This document shows, piece by piece, positions 43,396 to 51,985 of a stretch of DNA of 55,176 nt; position 1 is the first letter of the stretch; every line of letters begins with the position of its first letter. The notes under the pieces were generated by a model. That model searched no databases. It worked only from the letters and a program-made list of their open reading frames with translations, and was not told the origin of the DNA. The stretch spans positions 1 through 55,176 of the forward strand of contig NZ_JAAWUO010000022.1 in assembly GCF_013304825.1 (NCBI RefSeq). The letters are read 5' to 3'. Both the position numbers and the translations under genes were made by a program. Origin of the DNA: Blautia schinkii (GTDB taxonomy: Bacteria > Bacillota > Clostridia > Lachnospirales > Lachnospiraceae).

Positions 43396-44103
43396 ATGCG
43401 TATTTTAATTTGTGATGACGATACTCTATTCATTGAACAATTACAAAAATATATTGAATCCTACTTTGAATCAAATCATTTAAAATCTCCCGAAATAGTT
43501 TCATTTACCAGCGGTGAAGCTTTATTATCTGATAAAGGTGAAAAAGATATTGTTTTTCTGGATATTGAAATGCCCGGTATGAATGGAATTTATGTAGGAA
43601 ATGAATTAAAAAAAGCAAACAAAAATGTCATTATTTTTGTGGTGACCTCATATTCCGAATATTTGGATGAAGCAATGCGTTTTCATGTATTCCGCTATCT
43701 TTCCAAACCTTTGGACAAGCAGCGTTTTTTCCGAAATATGAAAGACGCCTTAGCATATTACAATTCCATTACTACCAAAATTCCTGTTGAAACTAAGCAG
43801 GGAGTATATTCATTTCCTGCTTCACAGATTATTGCAATAGAAGCACAGGGACGAAAAGTAATTGTACATACTACCCGGCAAGATTTTGATTCTATTCATA
43901 ATATGGCTTATTGGCTGGAACAACTCCCCAAAAACAGTTTTTTCCAGACACATAGGAGTTTTATTGTTAATTTCGAACATATTGTGGACTTTGATCATTC
44001 CGCCATACATTTATCGAATCAACAGATCACAGCTTATCTGACACGTAGAAAATACAGTTCCTTTAAAAATGCTTATCTACTATATCTGGAAAGTATGAGG
44101 TAA
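43396..44103 (+). CDS. LytTR-family response regulator (AgrA-like)
   Basis: 235 aa. Receiver with ICDDD at 5-9, Asp56 in VFLDIEMPGMNG and RYLSKPLD. A LytTR DNA-binding domain occupies about 135-235 (IIAIEAQGRKVIVHTT, FFQTHRSFIVNFEHI, YLTRRKY). Start at 43396 (MRILICDDD) after GGGCAGGT; a longer frame to 43351 is unlikely. Followed 6 bp later by its kinase. Known relatives respond to peptide pheromones or bacteriocin inducers. Confidence 0.93.
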   Translation: MRILICDDDTLFIEQLQKYIESYFESNHLKSPEIVSFTSGEALLSDKGEKDIVFLDIEMPGMNGIYVGNELKKANKNVIIFVVTSYSEYLDEAMRFHVFRYLSKPLDKQRFFRNMKDALAYYNSITTKIPVETKQGVYSFPASQIIAIEAQGRKVIVHTTRQDFDSIHNMAYWLEQLPKNSFFQTHRSFIVNFEHIVDFDHSAIHLSNQQITAYLTRRKYSSFKNAYLLYLESMR

Positions 44104-44109
44104 AAATAA

Positions 44110-45408
44110 ATGGAACATATCGTTTTACTTCTTTTTAGTTTTTTTACAGAAGCAGTTATACTATGGCAATACACATCCAACCTTTTTACCTCCTCTTATG
44201 GCAGTAAAATAAGGCTGGCATTATTGAGTGCGCTTTATACAATATTGTTTCTTCTTTCCCTGCTCAAACAAACAGGACTAAATGTCGTCAGCTTTTTTGT
44301 GTTTAACACTGTTTTTCTTTATGTGTTGTTTAAACTCAAGTTGTTATTAGCACTCTTCCATTCGGCTATAGTTACAGCAATTATGGGTATATCTGAAATT
44401 GCAGTTTTGGGGATTATATCAAGATTTTTTCCGCATTTTCTCTTAGAAACAGATGCCGGACTTGTTTTTTATACGGTTTTTAGCAAGATTTTCTTTTTTG
44501 CAGTCATCTATTTATTAATTCATCTGTTCAAAGGAAAAAAATTAAATCAAGAACAATACGGTCACTCCGAAATTCTTTTGATGTTAATTCCAGTTTCCTC
44601 CATTTTTATTATATTTACTCTTCTTTCTATTGGTGAAACATCCGCATTTGCTCCACCTATTGATTTTCTAGTGACTATTTGTGCAGTTTTTCTGCTGATG
44701 GTCAACCTACTTGTATTTGGAATCAACCAATATAACCAAAAAAAATCACAGGAGTATGCCGATTTGCAGTTGTTGCTCCAGAAAGAATCCGATTCTGTTG
44801 AATACTATGAAATGATGCTTGCACAAAACGAAAACCAAAGCATTTTAATCCATGATATAAAGAAACATCTTCAATCGATCAAATTACTGAACGAAAAACA
44901 TGATTCTGATAAAATAAATGCCTATATACAACAACTTATGGAATCTTCTGACTTAAGAGAAACCACAAATATCTGCGACAATGAAATGCTGAATGCCATT
45001 CTTTGCCGCTATCAGCGCCAATGCAATGACAAACATATTCATTTCCATACCGACATCAGAAGCGGTACTGTACAATATATATATCAGCACGATTTGACAT
45101 CTCTATTCTGTAACTTATTGGAGAATGCAATGGAATCTGCAGAAAATATCCCGGATTCTTTTATAGAGCTTACAGTACAAAAAAAAGAAAATTCACCCTT
45201 TGTCATAATCATACTCATCAATTCCTGTCAAAATACCCCTGTGTATAATCAGGAAGGAGTTCCTGTGTCCCATAAATCAGACAATGGCAGACATGGTTTC
45301 GGAATCAAAAGCATTAAAAAAGTTGTAAAACAGTACCACGGAAATTTGCAAATGTATTATGATAACGATTCAGGTACCTTCCATACAATCATAACCTTAA
45401 AACAGTAA
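44110..45408 (+). CDS. GHKL (AgrC-like) sensor histidine kinase
   Basis: 432 aa. Six N-terminal membrane helices (about 1-210), a coiled linker, an HPK10-type phosphorylation box SILIHDIKKHLQSIK and a GHKL ATPase (LFCNLLENAMESAENI, NGRHGFGIKSIKK). The architecture is that of peptide-pheromone receptors. It pairs with the LytTR regulator. No AgrB/AgrD or other pheromone gene is next to it, so its inducer comes from elsewhere or is not an AIP. Confidence 0.92.
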   Translation: MEHIVLLLFSFFTEAVILWQYTSNLFTSSYGSKIRLALLSALYTILFLLSLLKQTGLNVVSFFVFNTVFLYVLFKLKLLLALFHSAIVTAIMGISEIAVLGIISRFFPHFLLETDAGLVFYTVFSKIFFFAVIYLLIHLFKGKKLNQEQYGHSEILLMLIPVSSIFIIFTLLSIGETSAFAPPIDFLVTICAVFLLMVNLLVFGINQYNQKKSQEYADLQLLLQKESDSVEYYEMMLAQNENQSILIHDIKKHLQSIKLLNEKHDSDKINAYIQQLMESSDLRETTNICDNEMLNAILCRYQRQCNDKHIHFHTDIRSGTVQYIYQHDLTSLFCNLLENAMESAENIPDSFIELTVQKKENSPFVIIILINSCQNTPVYNQEGVPVSHKSDNGRHGFGIKSIKKVVKQYHGNLQMYYDNDSGTFHTIITLKQ

Positions 45409-45417
45409 ATCCTAACA

Positions 45418-45859
45418 ACAGACGCGGTAAAAAAGGATTACAGCTTTATACTTCTTGAAGCAGCCTATCTGGAACGGACTGGCCTCCGCTTTGAGCCATC
45501 CGATTATATCTTCTTCGGTCTGGCTAACAAAAATGGGTTCTTGACCAATGCGGAAAGCTCATGACCGATCAGCACACGGTTTATAACTCCCGTATGTTCT
45601 GTACCCAGTGGAATGGCTTGGAAAAAAGCTCTATCTTTGATGATGCGCTGGACGATAAGGAATACGATATTTACAGTATCCGTTCCATGCGACAAAACCC
45701 TGTGATTGCTGACCTGTTCCACCGCATAAAATACATGGAACGCCGTGGAAGTGGCCTACGCAAAGTCGTCAGTGAAACCGAAAAGCTGCCTGGATATACA
45801 GCGGCATATGAGCCTGAATTTTCCTCAACAGCAACAGATTTCAGGGTCATCTTGAATAA
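45418..45859 (+). pseudogene. AlbA/Schlafen-type ATP-binding regulator, decayed
   Basis: First frame: TDAVKKDYSFILLEAAYLER, then TGLRFEPSDYIFFGLANKNG, to a stop at 45562. It continues in another frame: TDQHTVYNSRMFCTQWNGLE, then SSIFDDALDDKEYDIYSIRS, NPVIADLFHRIKYMERRGSG and FSSTATDFRVIL. These match scattered parts of divergent AAA-4 (AlbA_2) proteins. Between DDKE and YDIYSIRS about 80 residues of the ATPase domain are missing. So it is broken by 5' loss, frameshift and internal deletion. Confidence 0.7.
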
Positions 45860-45911
45860 ACAAAGGAGCAGGGCATTGGGTAGCATCCCCATTGTCCTGC
45901 TTCTTTGTTTA
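45858..45911 (-). terminator. Terminator of the blaI-blaR1 operon
   Basis: Long stem AAACAAAGgAGCAGG... / ...CCTGCTtCTTTGTTT with few mismatches, flanked by A and T runs, overlapping the last codon of the BlaR1-like gene. Confidence 0.7.
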
Positions 45912-47657
45912 TTCTGTATAGATGTTCCCATTCTCATCCGTCCAGGTGCCGTCACCATTGTCTGTGTATCCGACCCCATCTGCGTCACAATAATAATAAT
46001 CTCCGTTTGTTGTTTCTATTACATTAACAGTACCGTTACTACCCTGGAGTTCATGCTGTTCCAGTTGGTTTCCGAAATGATAACCTTCGTCATTCCAGGT
46101 ACGATATGAATTTCCATTGGCATCTGCCCAGTTTCCATCTCCCTGATAACTGTATCGGCTCCCATAATAATCAGAATAGGTCCCATCTCCGTTATCGTAA
46201 AGAACTCTGGATTCTTCATCTTCTCCACCCGGTGCTACAATTGATGCTACACCGGAAGTAGTACTGAATCCACTGGTATATGGTACGCCTGCTGGCAGAT
46301 TTTCATAAGATGAAACAGACCCGTTGTTGTCAGAGGTAATTCCATCATCGGTCGTTTCACTTACCTGTCCGCTGTTTTCCATGGCAGGTTCATCGTTTGT
46401 TTCCGCATCTGCTTTTTCCTCTTCGTCTACAGAATCCTCTGTATCTGTATTCTCTGTCACTCCTCCTTCGTCCTGGGTTTCAGCAGCTTTCTGCATAGTT
46501 ACCATTTCAGAAAATGGTGCATAATCCGGTACATTATTTTTCTCTGGATCTGCATTTTTTTCAATACCAGACTTCTCCGTCTCTACTGAAACTGTATCTG
46601 TCCCGGCAGAGACATTAAATACCAGATTACCGCCTGCAAGCAGCAGCGTCACAAGAATTCCCGGAAGAATTCCTTTGCGGAGTTTCCGAATGTTCACCAT
46701 ATACAGAATCCGATCTTTAAACACCATTTCGCTGTCATTAAGACTTGCTGTCACATATGGAATCTGATTTTCCATGGCTACTGTCCTGAGAAGCAGCTGT
46801 CGATATAATTTATGTTCCTTTTTATTAACTCTGCGAACAACTGCTGTATCACACAGATTCTCAATATCCTTATCCGCTTCTTTCAGCATGATAAGAAGAA
46901 AGGGATTGAACCAGTATATCGATGCACAGATTCGGAGGAGCATCTTATACCAGAGATCCCGATGGCAATAATGTGTAAGTTCATGGTAAAAGATAAGTTT
47001 TCTTTCTTCTGCTGAATACCCGGTTGCTGGTAGATACAATTTTGTATGTAAAAGTCCTGCAAGAAGCGGTGTGGTAAGACCTGCGTTTTGCCTGAGTTCC
47101 GGTATTCTGCGTACGTGCTTCTTTTGACACGCTGCACGGTACATCTGAATACTCACCGTATCACTTACCTGCAGACTCATCCGTTCCAGATTCCTTATAG
47201 AAAAATAATATGCCAGCAATTCTCCCGTCAGTTTAAGTACCGCTACGCTCAGCCAGACAGCAGCAAAAATCAAAGCCACAATTCCCAGCCATTTATCTGA
47301 TTCGTACCTGACAGTTCTCTTTTGTTCCGGGATTTCTGTCAGATTTTTCATGTCTTTGCTCGCAGATGATACGTTTTCTGTTATCTTCTGACTTTCCTCT
47401 GGTCTGACTGCGTAATCCGTTATCTTCGGGCTTTGCGTATTCTGTTGACTGCTTCTAAGTACTTTGAAATCCACCAGTGCCAGATTCGCCGGAAGGCGCA
47501 CCGGAACACAAAGGCTTATCGTAATCAACAGCCAGATAAAGTACTTCCATTTCGCTGATACACGTCCTTTAAACAGAGTCGCAAGCACTTTTACCAGTAA
47601 AATTACTATTGCTGCAATAATGTTCAGTTTCAGAATGTGTAGAACAAGAACCTCCAT
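45909..47657 (-). CDS. blaR1: BlaR1-like M56 metalloprotease sensor with novel C-terminal domain
   Basis: 582 aa. N-terminal helices, then the zinc protease site HELTH (225-229) in an M56 domain (about 185-310), and a further helix near 335-355. Classic BlaR1/MecR1 end in a penicillin-binding sensor of ~250 residues; here it is replaced by an acidic, low-complexity linker (about 365-475) and a Gly/Asp/Tyr-rich module (about 485-582: DNGDGTYSDYY, LEQHELQGSNG, TTNGDYYYCDADG, DNGDGTWTDENGN). The secreted protein at 48188 carries the same module. It is expected to trigger cleavage of BlaI; the ligand is unlikely to be a beta-lactam. It starts 6 bp after blaI. Confidence 0.88.
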   Translation of the reverse strand: MEVLVLHILKLNIIAAIVILLVKVLATLFKGRVSAKWKYFIWLLITISLCVPVRLPANLALVDFKVLRSSQQNTQSPKITDYAVRPEESQKITENVSSASKDMKNLTEIPEQKRTVRYESDKWLGIVALIFAAVWLSVAVLKLTGELLAYYFSIRNLERMSLQVSDTVSIQMYRAACQKKHVRRIPELRQNAGLTTPLLAGLLHTKLYLPATGYSAEERKLIFYHELTHYCHRDLWYKMLLRICASIYWFNPFLLIMLKEADKDIENLCDTAVVRRVNKKEHKLYRQLLLRTVAMENQIPYVTASLNDSEMVFKDRILYMVNIRKLRKGILPGILVTLLLAGGNLVFNVSAGTDTVSVETEKSGIEKNADPEKNNVPDYAPFSEMVTMQKAAETQDEGGVTENTDTEDSVDEEEKADAETNDEPAMENSGQVSETTDDGITSDNNGSVSSYENLPAGVPYTSGFSTTSGVASIVAPGGEDEESRVLYDNGDGTYSDYYGSRYSYQGDGNWADANGNSYRTWNDEGYHFGNQLEQHELQGSNGTVNVIETTNGDYYYCDADGVGYTDNGDGTWTDENGNIYTE

Positions 47658-47663
47658 AATTTG

Positions 47664-48053
47664 CTATTCCTCCCTGTCCTCCAGGTTCTTAAGAAATTCA
47701 CTGAGATCCTGGACTTCTTCCGAGCTGATCTTCTTTCCATGATAAAGTGAAGTTACAAACTTTTTTAGTGAATTCCCATAAAGCTTCTCAAGAACACTCT
47801 GGCTTTCATGTGCCTGATAATCTGACTGCGAAACCAGGGGTGTATACAGATTCATTTTTCCCTGTTTCGTCACTTCCACGAAATTTTTGTTCTCCAATCT
47901 GGTCAGCAATGACAAAATTGTTGTTGATGCAAGCTTTTTCTTCATATTGATCACTTTCTCAATCTCCGGTCTGGTCATCGGCGGAGTATTGTTCCAAAGA
48001 ACGAGCATAATATCCAGTTCTGATTCCGGAAGTCTCTGGTAAGTTTTTTTCAC
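47664..48053 (-). CDS. blaI: BlaI/MecI-family repressor
   Basis: 129 aa. Winged helix with ESELDIMLVLWNNTPPMTRP, TTILSLLTRLENKNFVEV, and a C-terminal dimer/cleavage part (LEKLYGNSLKKFVTSLY). The start is GTG at 48053 with GGAGG 9 bp upstream; an ATG at 48061 is in another frame and reads only MKK. It dimerises on TACA-x2-TGTA-type operators, one of which lies 28 bp upstream of its own start (48081-48097) and two before the gene at 49090. Confidence 0.92.
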   Translation of the reverse strand: MKKTYQRLPESELDIMLVLWNNTPPMTRPEIEKVINMKKKLASTTILSLLTRLENKNFVEVTKQGKMNLYTPLVSQSDYQAHESQSVLEKLYGNSLKKFVTSLYHGKKISSEEVQDLSEFLKNLEDREE

Positions 48054-48080
48054 TTTTTCATACCTCCCCTGTTACATATT

Positions 48081-48097
48081 TTCTACAAATGTAGGAA
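48081..48097. promoter_or_regulatory. BlaI operator upstream of blaI
   Basis: TTCTACAAATGTAGGAA, an imperfect match to the TTCTACA-xx-TGTAGAA palindrome found twice at 49115-49156. It implies autorepression of blaI-blaR1. Confidence 0.75.
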
Positions 48098-48124
48098 TAA
48101 CTCTATTTTACCATGGTTCACGGA

Positions 48125-48167
48125 AATGGCAAGGGCTTTTGCACAATTTGCAAATGCCCTTGCCATT
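48125..48167 (-). terminator. Terminator of the secreted-protein gene
   Basis: AATGGCAAGGGC (48125-48136) pairs perfectly with GCCCTTGCCATT (48156-48167), with TTTGCA...TGCAAA extending the stem inward. 20 bp after the stop codon. Confidence 0.7.
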
Positions 48168-48187
48168 CCTGCAGCTACTGACCACTA

Positions 48188-49090
48188 TCAGTCTATTTCT
48201 GTATAGCTGCTGCCATTTTCATCACTCCATGTCCCGTCTCCGTTGTCCGTAAATCCTGTACCATTTTCGTCCTGGAAATAATAATCACCATTTGTAGTTT
48301 CCGTAACCGTCACAGTATTACCGTTTGCATCCTGAAGGTCATGCTGTTCCAACGTATGTCCCAGATGATGAGTGTCATCATTCAGAGCTGAGTAGGTATT
48401 TCCATTTTCGTCGGTATAAGTTTCATCCCCATTATCGGTATAGTTCATTCCATCATCTCCACGATATTCACAAGAATAATCTTTGTGAAGAATGTAATTA
48501 ATCTCAATGGTATTTCCATCACTGTCAACTAATGTCATTGGTGAGGTAGTAAGGATATCGGAATCATTATTGATGTCCGAGGATTTTGTAGAAGCATTTT
48601 CTTCTGTATCGGAGGAATCTGAATCTCCTCCTGACTTCTGACTGGCAGTATCCGTAGTTGCCTTATCAGAATCATCAGAAGAATCATCTGTCTGGTTTTC
48701 GTTCTCCTGTCTGGTAAGCGAAGGATTTCCAGGATAAGAAATATATTCTACAAATTTTCTGACGTCACTGATGTCATCTGCATCTTTTGCATATCCCACT
48801 GCCATATACAGGCTGTTTCCCTCTGAATAAATTGTCTGATAGCAGGCATCGTATGTGTCATTGCATTTGGCAATCCCTGTTTTGACATCCTCCAGTGAAT
48901 ATTTATAGATATTTACATAATCATTTCCGTTCGTATAGCTTGCATAGGTACCTTCCGTATCTGCTTTTTCCCATTCAGATCCAGCCGGCGGCTGTGTATA
49001 GAAATCGTTATTTCCTGCTGCCATAACCGTTGCAGCTGAAAAAATCCCAAGTGTTGCTACCGTCATAAGTGTCATAAATTTTGTTTTCAT
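48188..49090 (-). CDS. Secreted protein of the BlaI regulon
   Basis: 300 aa with a Sec signal peptide ending near VMAA. An N-terminal domain of ~100 residues (TEGTYASYTNGNDYVNIYKY, DACYQTIYSEGNSLYMAVGY) is followed by a Ser/Asp/Thr-rich linker (about 130-180). The C-terminal module (about 205-300) is plainly homologous to the C-terminus of the BlaR1-like sensor: LEQHDLQDANG, ETTNGDYYFQDENG, DNGDGTWSDENGS. No catalytic motif was seen. Two BlaI operators lie in its promoter, so it is the probable main output of the system. Confidence 0.8.
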   Translation of the reverse strand: MKTKFMTLMTVATLGIFSAATVMAAGNNDFYTQPPAGSEWEKADTEGTYASYTNGNDYVNIYKYSLEDVKTGIAKCNDTYDACYQTIYSEGNSLYMAVGYAKDADDISDVRKFVEYISYPGNPSLTRQENENQTDDSSDDSDKATTDTASQKSGGDSDSSDTEENASTKSSDINNDSDILTTSPMTLVDSDGNTIEINYILHKDYSCEYRGDDGMNYTDNGDETYTDENGNTYSALNDDTHHLGHTLEQHDLQDANGNTVTVTETTNGDYYFQDENGTGFTDNGDGTWSDENGSSYTEID

Positions 49091-49114
49091 CGTGGATTCT
49101 CCTAGAATTTTATT

Positions 49115-49156
49115 TTCTACATCTGTAGAAGTTAATTATATTCTACAATTGTAGAA
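49115..49156. promoter_or_regulatory. Two BlaI operators before the secreted-protein gene
   Basis: TTCTACATCTGTAGAA (49115-49130) and the perfect palindrome TTCTACAATTGTAGAA (49141-49156), 26 bp apart centre to centre. They start 25 bp upstream of the ATG at 49090 and would cover the core promoter. Confidence 0.85.
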
Positions 49157-49391
49157 TATAATTGTCAATTCTTTTTTCTATATTTTTTTATCATCTCAGT
49201 TTAATTTCTATTTTTCTTTCCACTGGGCTATGTAAATCCAGAGGATCTTCATCGCTTTCATAAACACGTCCTTCGCCTTCTCCAAATGATTTGAGGCATA
49301 CTGGACATGATAGTCAGAACTAACATTTCTTTTTTCATTTTTCTGCAATCATATTTCCATCAAAAGTACCATTTTACGCCATTCCTGCAAT
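49157..49391. other. Intergenic region without recognised features
   Basis: AT-rich DNA between the BlaI-controlled promoter and the next terminator. No open frame or repeat could be supported. Confidence 0.4.
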
Positions 49392-49445
49392 AAAAAAAGG
49401 CCCTCCCGGATAGACCATTATTGTTCCTGTCCATCCAGAAAGACC
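49392..49445 (-). terminator. Long-stem terminator of the lipoprotein gene at 49556
   Basis: 17-bp stem with G-U pairs: GGCCCTCCCGGATAGAC (49399-49415) with GTCCATCCAGAAAGACC (49429-49445). On the minus strand it is followed by seven T residues. Confidence 0.8.
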
Positions 49446-49555
49446 TGAAAATTAAAATTTATTCTTCTCAGTGGTCTTAATATATAGTTTATCAAAATAT
49501 AGAAGAAATGGATATATATTTTCTTTTAATATTTTTCTAAAAAAGCTTTATTTTA

Positions 49556-49930
49556 TCACTCTCCAGTCACCGGACGCATCATGGAAAGCAGCTCCTTCCG
49601 GTAATGATCGGCCTTTTCCTGATTGCCCTGTTCTTTCCGTACCATCTTTGTGATTCCCGGATACTGTCCCGGGAAGCTTTCCAGCATGATACCATCTCCA
49701 TAGATCAGGTAAACATCTCCGTCTGTCATATCTTCCTCTGTCAGCTTCTTTCCATTCTCATCCGTAAGCTTATCCGGTATCGTTCCGGAGAAAATCGTGT
49801 CCGTGTCCAGATCCGCAAAATACCAGCTGTTATCATCTGTATGAAAATACACTGCTGTCATCGGCTTTTCCCCGCATCCCGCCAGACAGAACATAACAAG
49901 TACCGCCAGCATCACGATCCATTTTTTCAT
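49556..49930 (-). CDS. Small lipoprotein (124 aa)
   Basis: Lipobox VMFCLAGC with Cys at about 19. A soluble domain follows: AVYFHTDDNSWYFADLD, then TDGDVYLIYGDGIMLESFPG, a short OB-like beta pattern resembling DUF3221-type lipoproteins. Function unknown. Monocistronic between terminator and the M28 peptidase leader. GGAGGTGG precedes the ATG. Confidence 0.7.
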   Translation of the reverse strand: MKKWIVMLAVLVMFCLAGCGEKPMTAVYFHTDDNSWYFADLDTDTIFSGTIPDKLTDENGKKLTEEDMTDGDVYLIYGDGIMLESFPGQYPGITKMVRKEQGNQEKADHYRKELLSMMRPVTGE

Positions 49931-50070
49931 TATTCCACCTCCTAGTCTCTGTCAGTATTTGATTATTTCGACTTCACACCGTGCTAGCACCATGAAAAAT
50001 ATTAATATTACTGACTTCTACAATGTTTTTTATCTGGCACTACCATTAGTGGAAGATTTTTGATATAAAT

Positions 50071-51048
50071 TTAATTGATCGTTGGAAGTACTTCCATAAC
50101 CTGATCAATCACTTCCACAATTCTCTGTATATCCATATTTTCTTTTACATCAGAACTATCATTCACGTTCAAACCATCTTGCCAGTCCTGGACAATAGAT
50201 ACTGCCGGGATATTCACTAATGCAAACGGATAATGGTCACTGTTGGTTGCCATTGTCAGGAAAAATCTGTCATTGGGTGTAAATAGTTCTGACATACTGT
50301 TTTTATTTAATTCGGCCAGTTTTTTCAATCCCTCATCATCATATTCCGCATTGTCTGGTCTTTTGTTTCCTTCGATCATCGCCATATAACCCAGATCACT
50401 TTTTTCTGCAATAGTATCAATATTTATTACTCCGATGATCTGTTTCCGCTCGTCCTCCGTCAGCTTACCAACATACCATCTTGAACCCAGCATATATTTC
50501 TCTTCGCCCGAGAACAGGATGAATTTTATATTATACGGCATCTCTGTATCTTTTAAAATCCTTGCCAGTTCAAGCACTGCTGCCACTCCGGAACCGTTAT
50601 CATTGGCGCCCACCGAATCTTCTGCACTGTCATAATGGGCACTTATGATCAGATTTTTTGTAGTATCAATAGATGAGTTTTTTGTCACAATGATATTTTC
50701 ACCAATGCCGTCAACAATTGCATTCTCGGCTGTTGATGCCAGAAACACATCCGCCTGCGAGGAATGCCTTATTGCATTCTCATTGTTTTCATCGTTATAT
50801 TCGAATTTCTGGTATTCTATATTGTCATATCCCAGATTGCCAAAATATTCACTAATATATTCTTTTACATTCTGTATTGCATCAGAATTTATTGGACGCG
50901 GTTCAGAAGTGATTTCATCGATGATCTGTTCAATATTCTGTTCCAAAGGCTCTATTATTGTACCGGTCTGGGTAACACTCTCCGCCATTGTCTGAATTGG
51001 TGCTATTAATGATATAACCATAATTAAGGCAATTGTAATTTTTTTCAT
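50071..51048 (-). CDS. Secreted M28-family metallopeptidase
   Basis: 325 aa with a Sec signal peptide (cleavage near TMAES). The zinc-binding set of the M28 aminopeptidase fold is complete: His and Asp in ISAHYDS, Asp in VGANDNGSGVAAVLELAR, the Glu pair in FSGEEKY, Asp in NIDTI and His in TNSDHYPF. It probably degrades extracellular peptides. No propeptide or anchor was seen. GGGAGC precedes the start; transcribed alone. Confidence 0.9.
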   Translation of the reverse strand: MKKITIALIMVISLIAPIQTMAESVTQTGTIIEPLEQNIEQIIDEITSEPRPINSDAIQNVKEYISEYFGNLGYDNIEYQKFEYNDENNENAIRHSSQADVFLASTAENAIVDGIGENIIVTKNSSIDTTKNLIISAHYDSAEDSVGANDNGSGVAAVLELARILKDTEMPYNIKFILFSGEEKYMLGSRWYVGKLTEDERKQIIGVINIDTIAEKSDLGYMAMIEGNKRPDNAEYDDEGLKKLAELNKNSMSELFTPNDRFFLTMATNSDHYPFALVNIPAVSIVQDWQDGLNVNDSSDVKENMDIQRIVEVIDQVMEVLPTIN

Positions 51049-51161
51049 TTGTGAGCTCCCTCATTTTACCAAGTATTAATCAGTATCTTTTATCCAATAA
51101 CTTTCCATGCAGAACCATAGGCTACAACGAAAGCTTTTTTCCATACCATAAGCATTATCAT
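51049..51161. other. Leader of the M28 gene
   Basis: Short AT-rich region with the peptidase promoter. Nothing else recognised before the IS605-type relic begins. Confidence 0.4.
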
Positions 51162-51480
51162 GTGATATACTTCTGCCATTTAAATCTCAGATTTTGAAAA
51201 AGGAACAGACATTGATAAATTTACTTAGTTCCATTCTGGGCTATGCACGGAACATTACAACCACATGATCAAAAAGCAGTAAATCTGATATTCAAATGTA
51301 CATTGTGATCCTTTTTTAACAAAATTAGCTTTTTTATCATTTATGTTATCAACTGATACTATTATACCATGAACTGCATCACCAACCAAGTGTTCTTTTT
51401 TGCTTTTACAGCGTTCGTACAGTACTTTTACAATTCATTGCACATCTGTAAAGGAAGGAGACTTCTTGCTATATATTATG
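51162..51480 (-). mobile_element. tnpB-less relic of the IS605-family element (MITE-like)
   Basis: The left part (51162-51200) aligns with the right end of the intact element (GTGA...ACTTC...TTTAAATCTCAGATTTTGAA against GTGACATG...TTAAATCTCTGATTTTGAA). The right part (about 51345-51480) aligns with its left end (CAAGTGTTCT, then ACAATTCAT...CTG.A.AGG.AGGAGA..TCTTG). The ~1.1 kb tnpB region between is missing. TTAAA, the complement of TTTAA, directly follows the end at 51481, as at 38453. Confidence 0.65.
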
Positions 51481-51598
51481 TTAAATTCCTGAAAGTATTT
51501 TCTTTGCGTTCTCCAGGTTATTTTTTCCATTTATTTTTAGATATACTTTACTGATTTCAGAAGGCTCTCCTATTTCTCTGCAGAGATCCTGTGCCTGG
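51481..51598 (-). repeat. 118-bp direct repeat, copy 1: 3' end of an unidentified gene
   Basis: Matches 55059-55176 with three differences. On the minus strand it encodes QAQDLCREIGEPSEISKVYL, then KINGKNNLENAKKILSGI and a TAA stop that is part of the TTTAA insertion motif. Here the coding sequence is cut at 51598 and joined to the XRE remnant. Confidence 0.85.
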
Positions 51599-51809
51599 AA
51601 AATGGGTATGTAGATTTTCCTGGAACCTCCGTTTCTCTGGCTTTCTTAATGCCCCCGGCTGTGGCTTCTATCACGACAAATTCTTTTTCATTAGAGTTTA
51701 AAAGGACATCAATGTGCTGGCAGCAGTTACTTTCGCTGTTCTGCCTGTCAGGATAAAAGAATTGGTCTACGGAAATGTCCAGCAAGGTGACGATTTGGTA
51801 AAAGGTATT
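51599..51809 (-). pseudogene. XRE-type regulator, C-terminal fragment
   Basis: A minus-strand frame without its helix-turn-helix reads NTFYQIVTLLDISVDQFFYP, then DRQNSESNCCQHIDVLLNSN, then EKEFVVIEATAGGIKKARET. This is the typical second half of a common Clostridia XRE regulator. Its last codons run into the repeat at 51598. Upstream (51810 on) the N-terminal part is absent. Confidence 0.65.
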
Positions 51810-51881
51810 CAGGTTTGATTATGAGGACGATACGCAGTTTTATGTTTTAGTAGTATTTTATCTACATACTCGATGACAACA

Positions 51882-51910
51882 TTGATAGATTGAAAGGATG
51901 GGGGTAAAAT
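51882..51910 (+). promoter_or_regulatory. Promoter of the 51986 regulator
   Basis: TTGATA (51882-51887), 17-bp spacer, TAAAAT (51905-51910), 75 bp upstream of the regulator's ATG. Confidence 0.6.
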
Positions 51911-51985
51911 AAATGCGGATAAAATTTGAGACTCCATAATAGATACATATTTCTCTGCTATATTTGAAAAGTTGGAGGTGGAACA

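Noticed and set aside
45561..46109. 182-codon plus-strand frame
   Set aside because: Only its first ~100 codons are real, as part of the decayed AlbA-type gene. The rest is antisense to the BlaR1-like gene.
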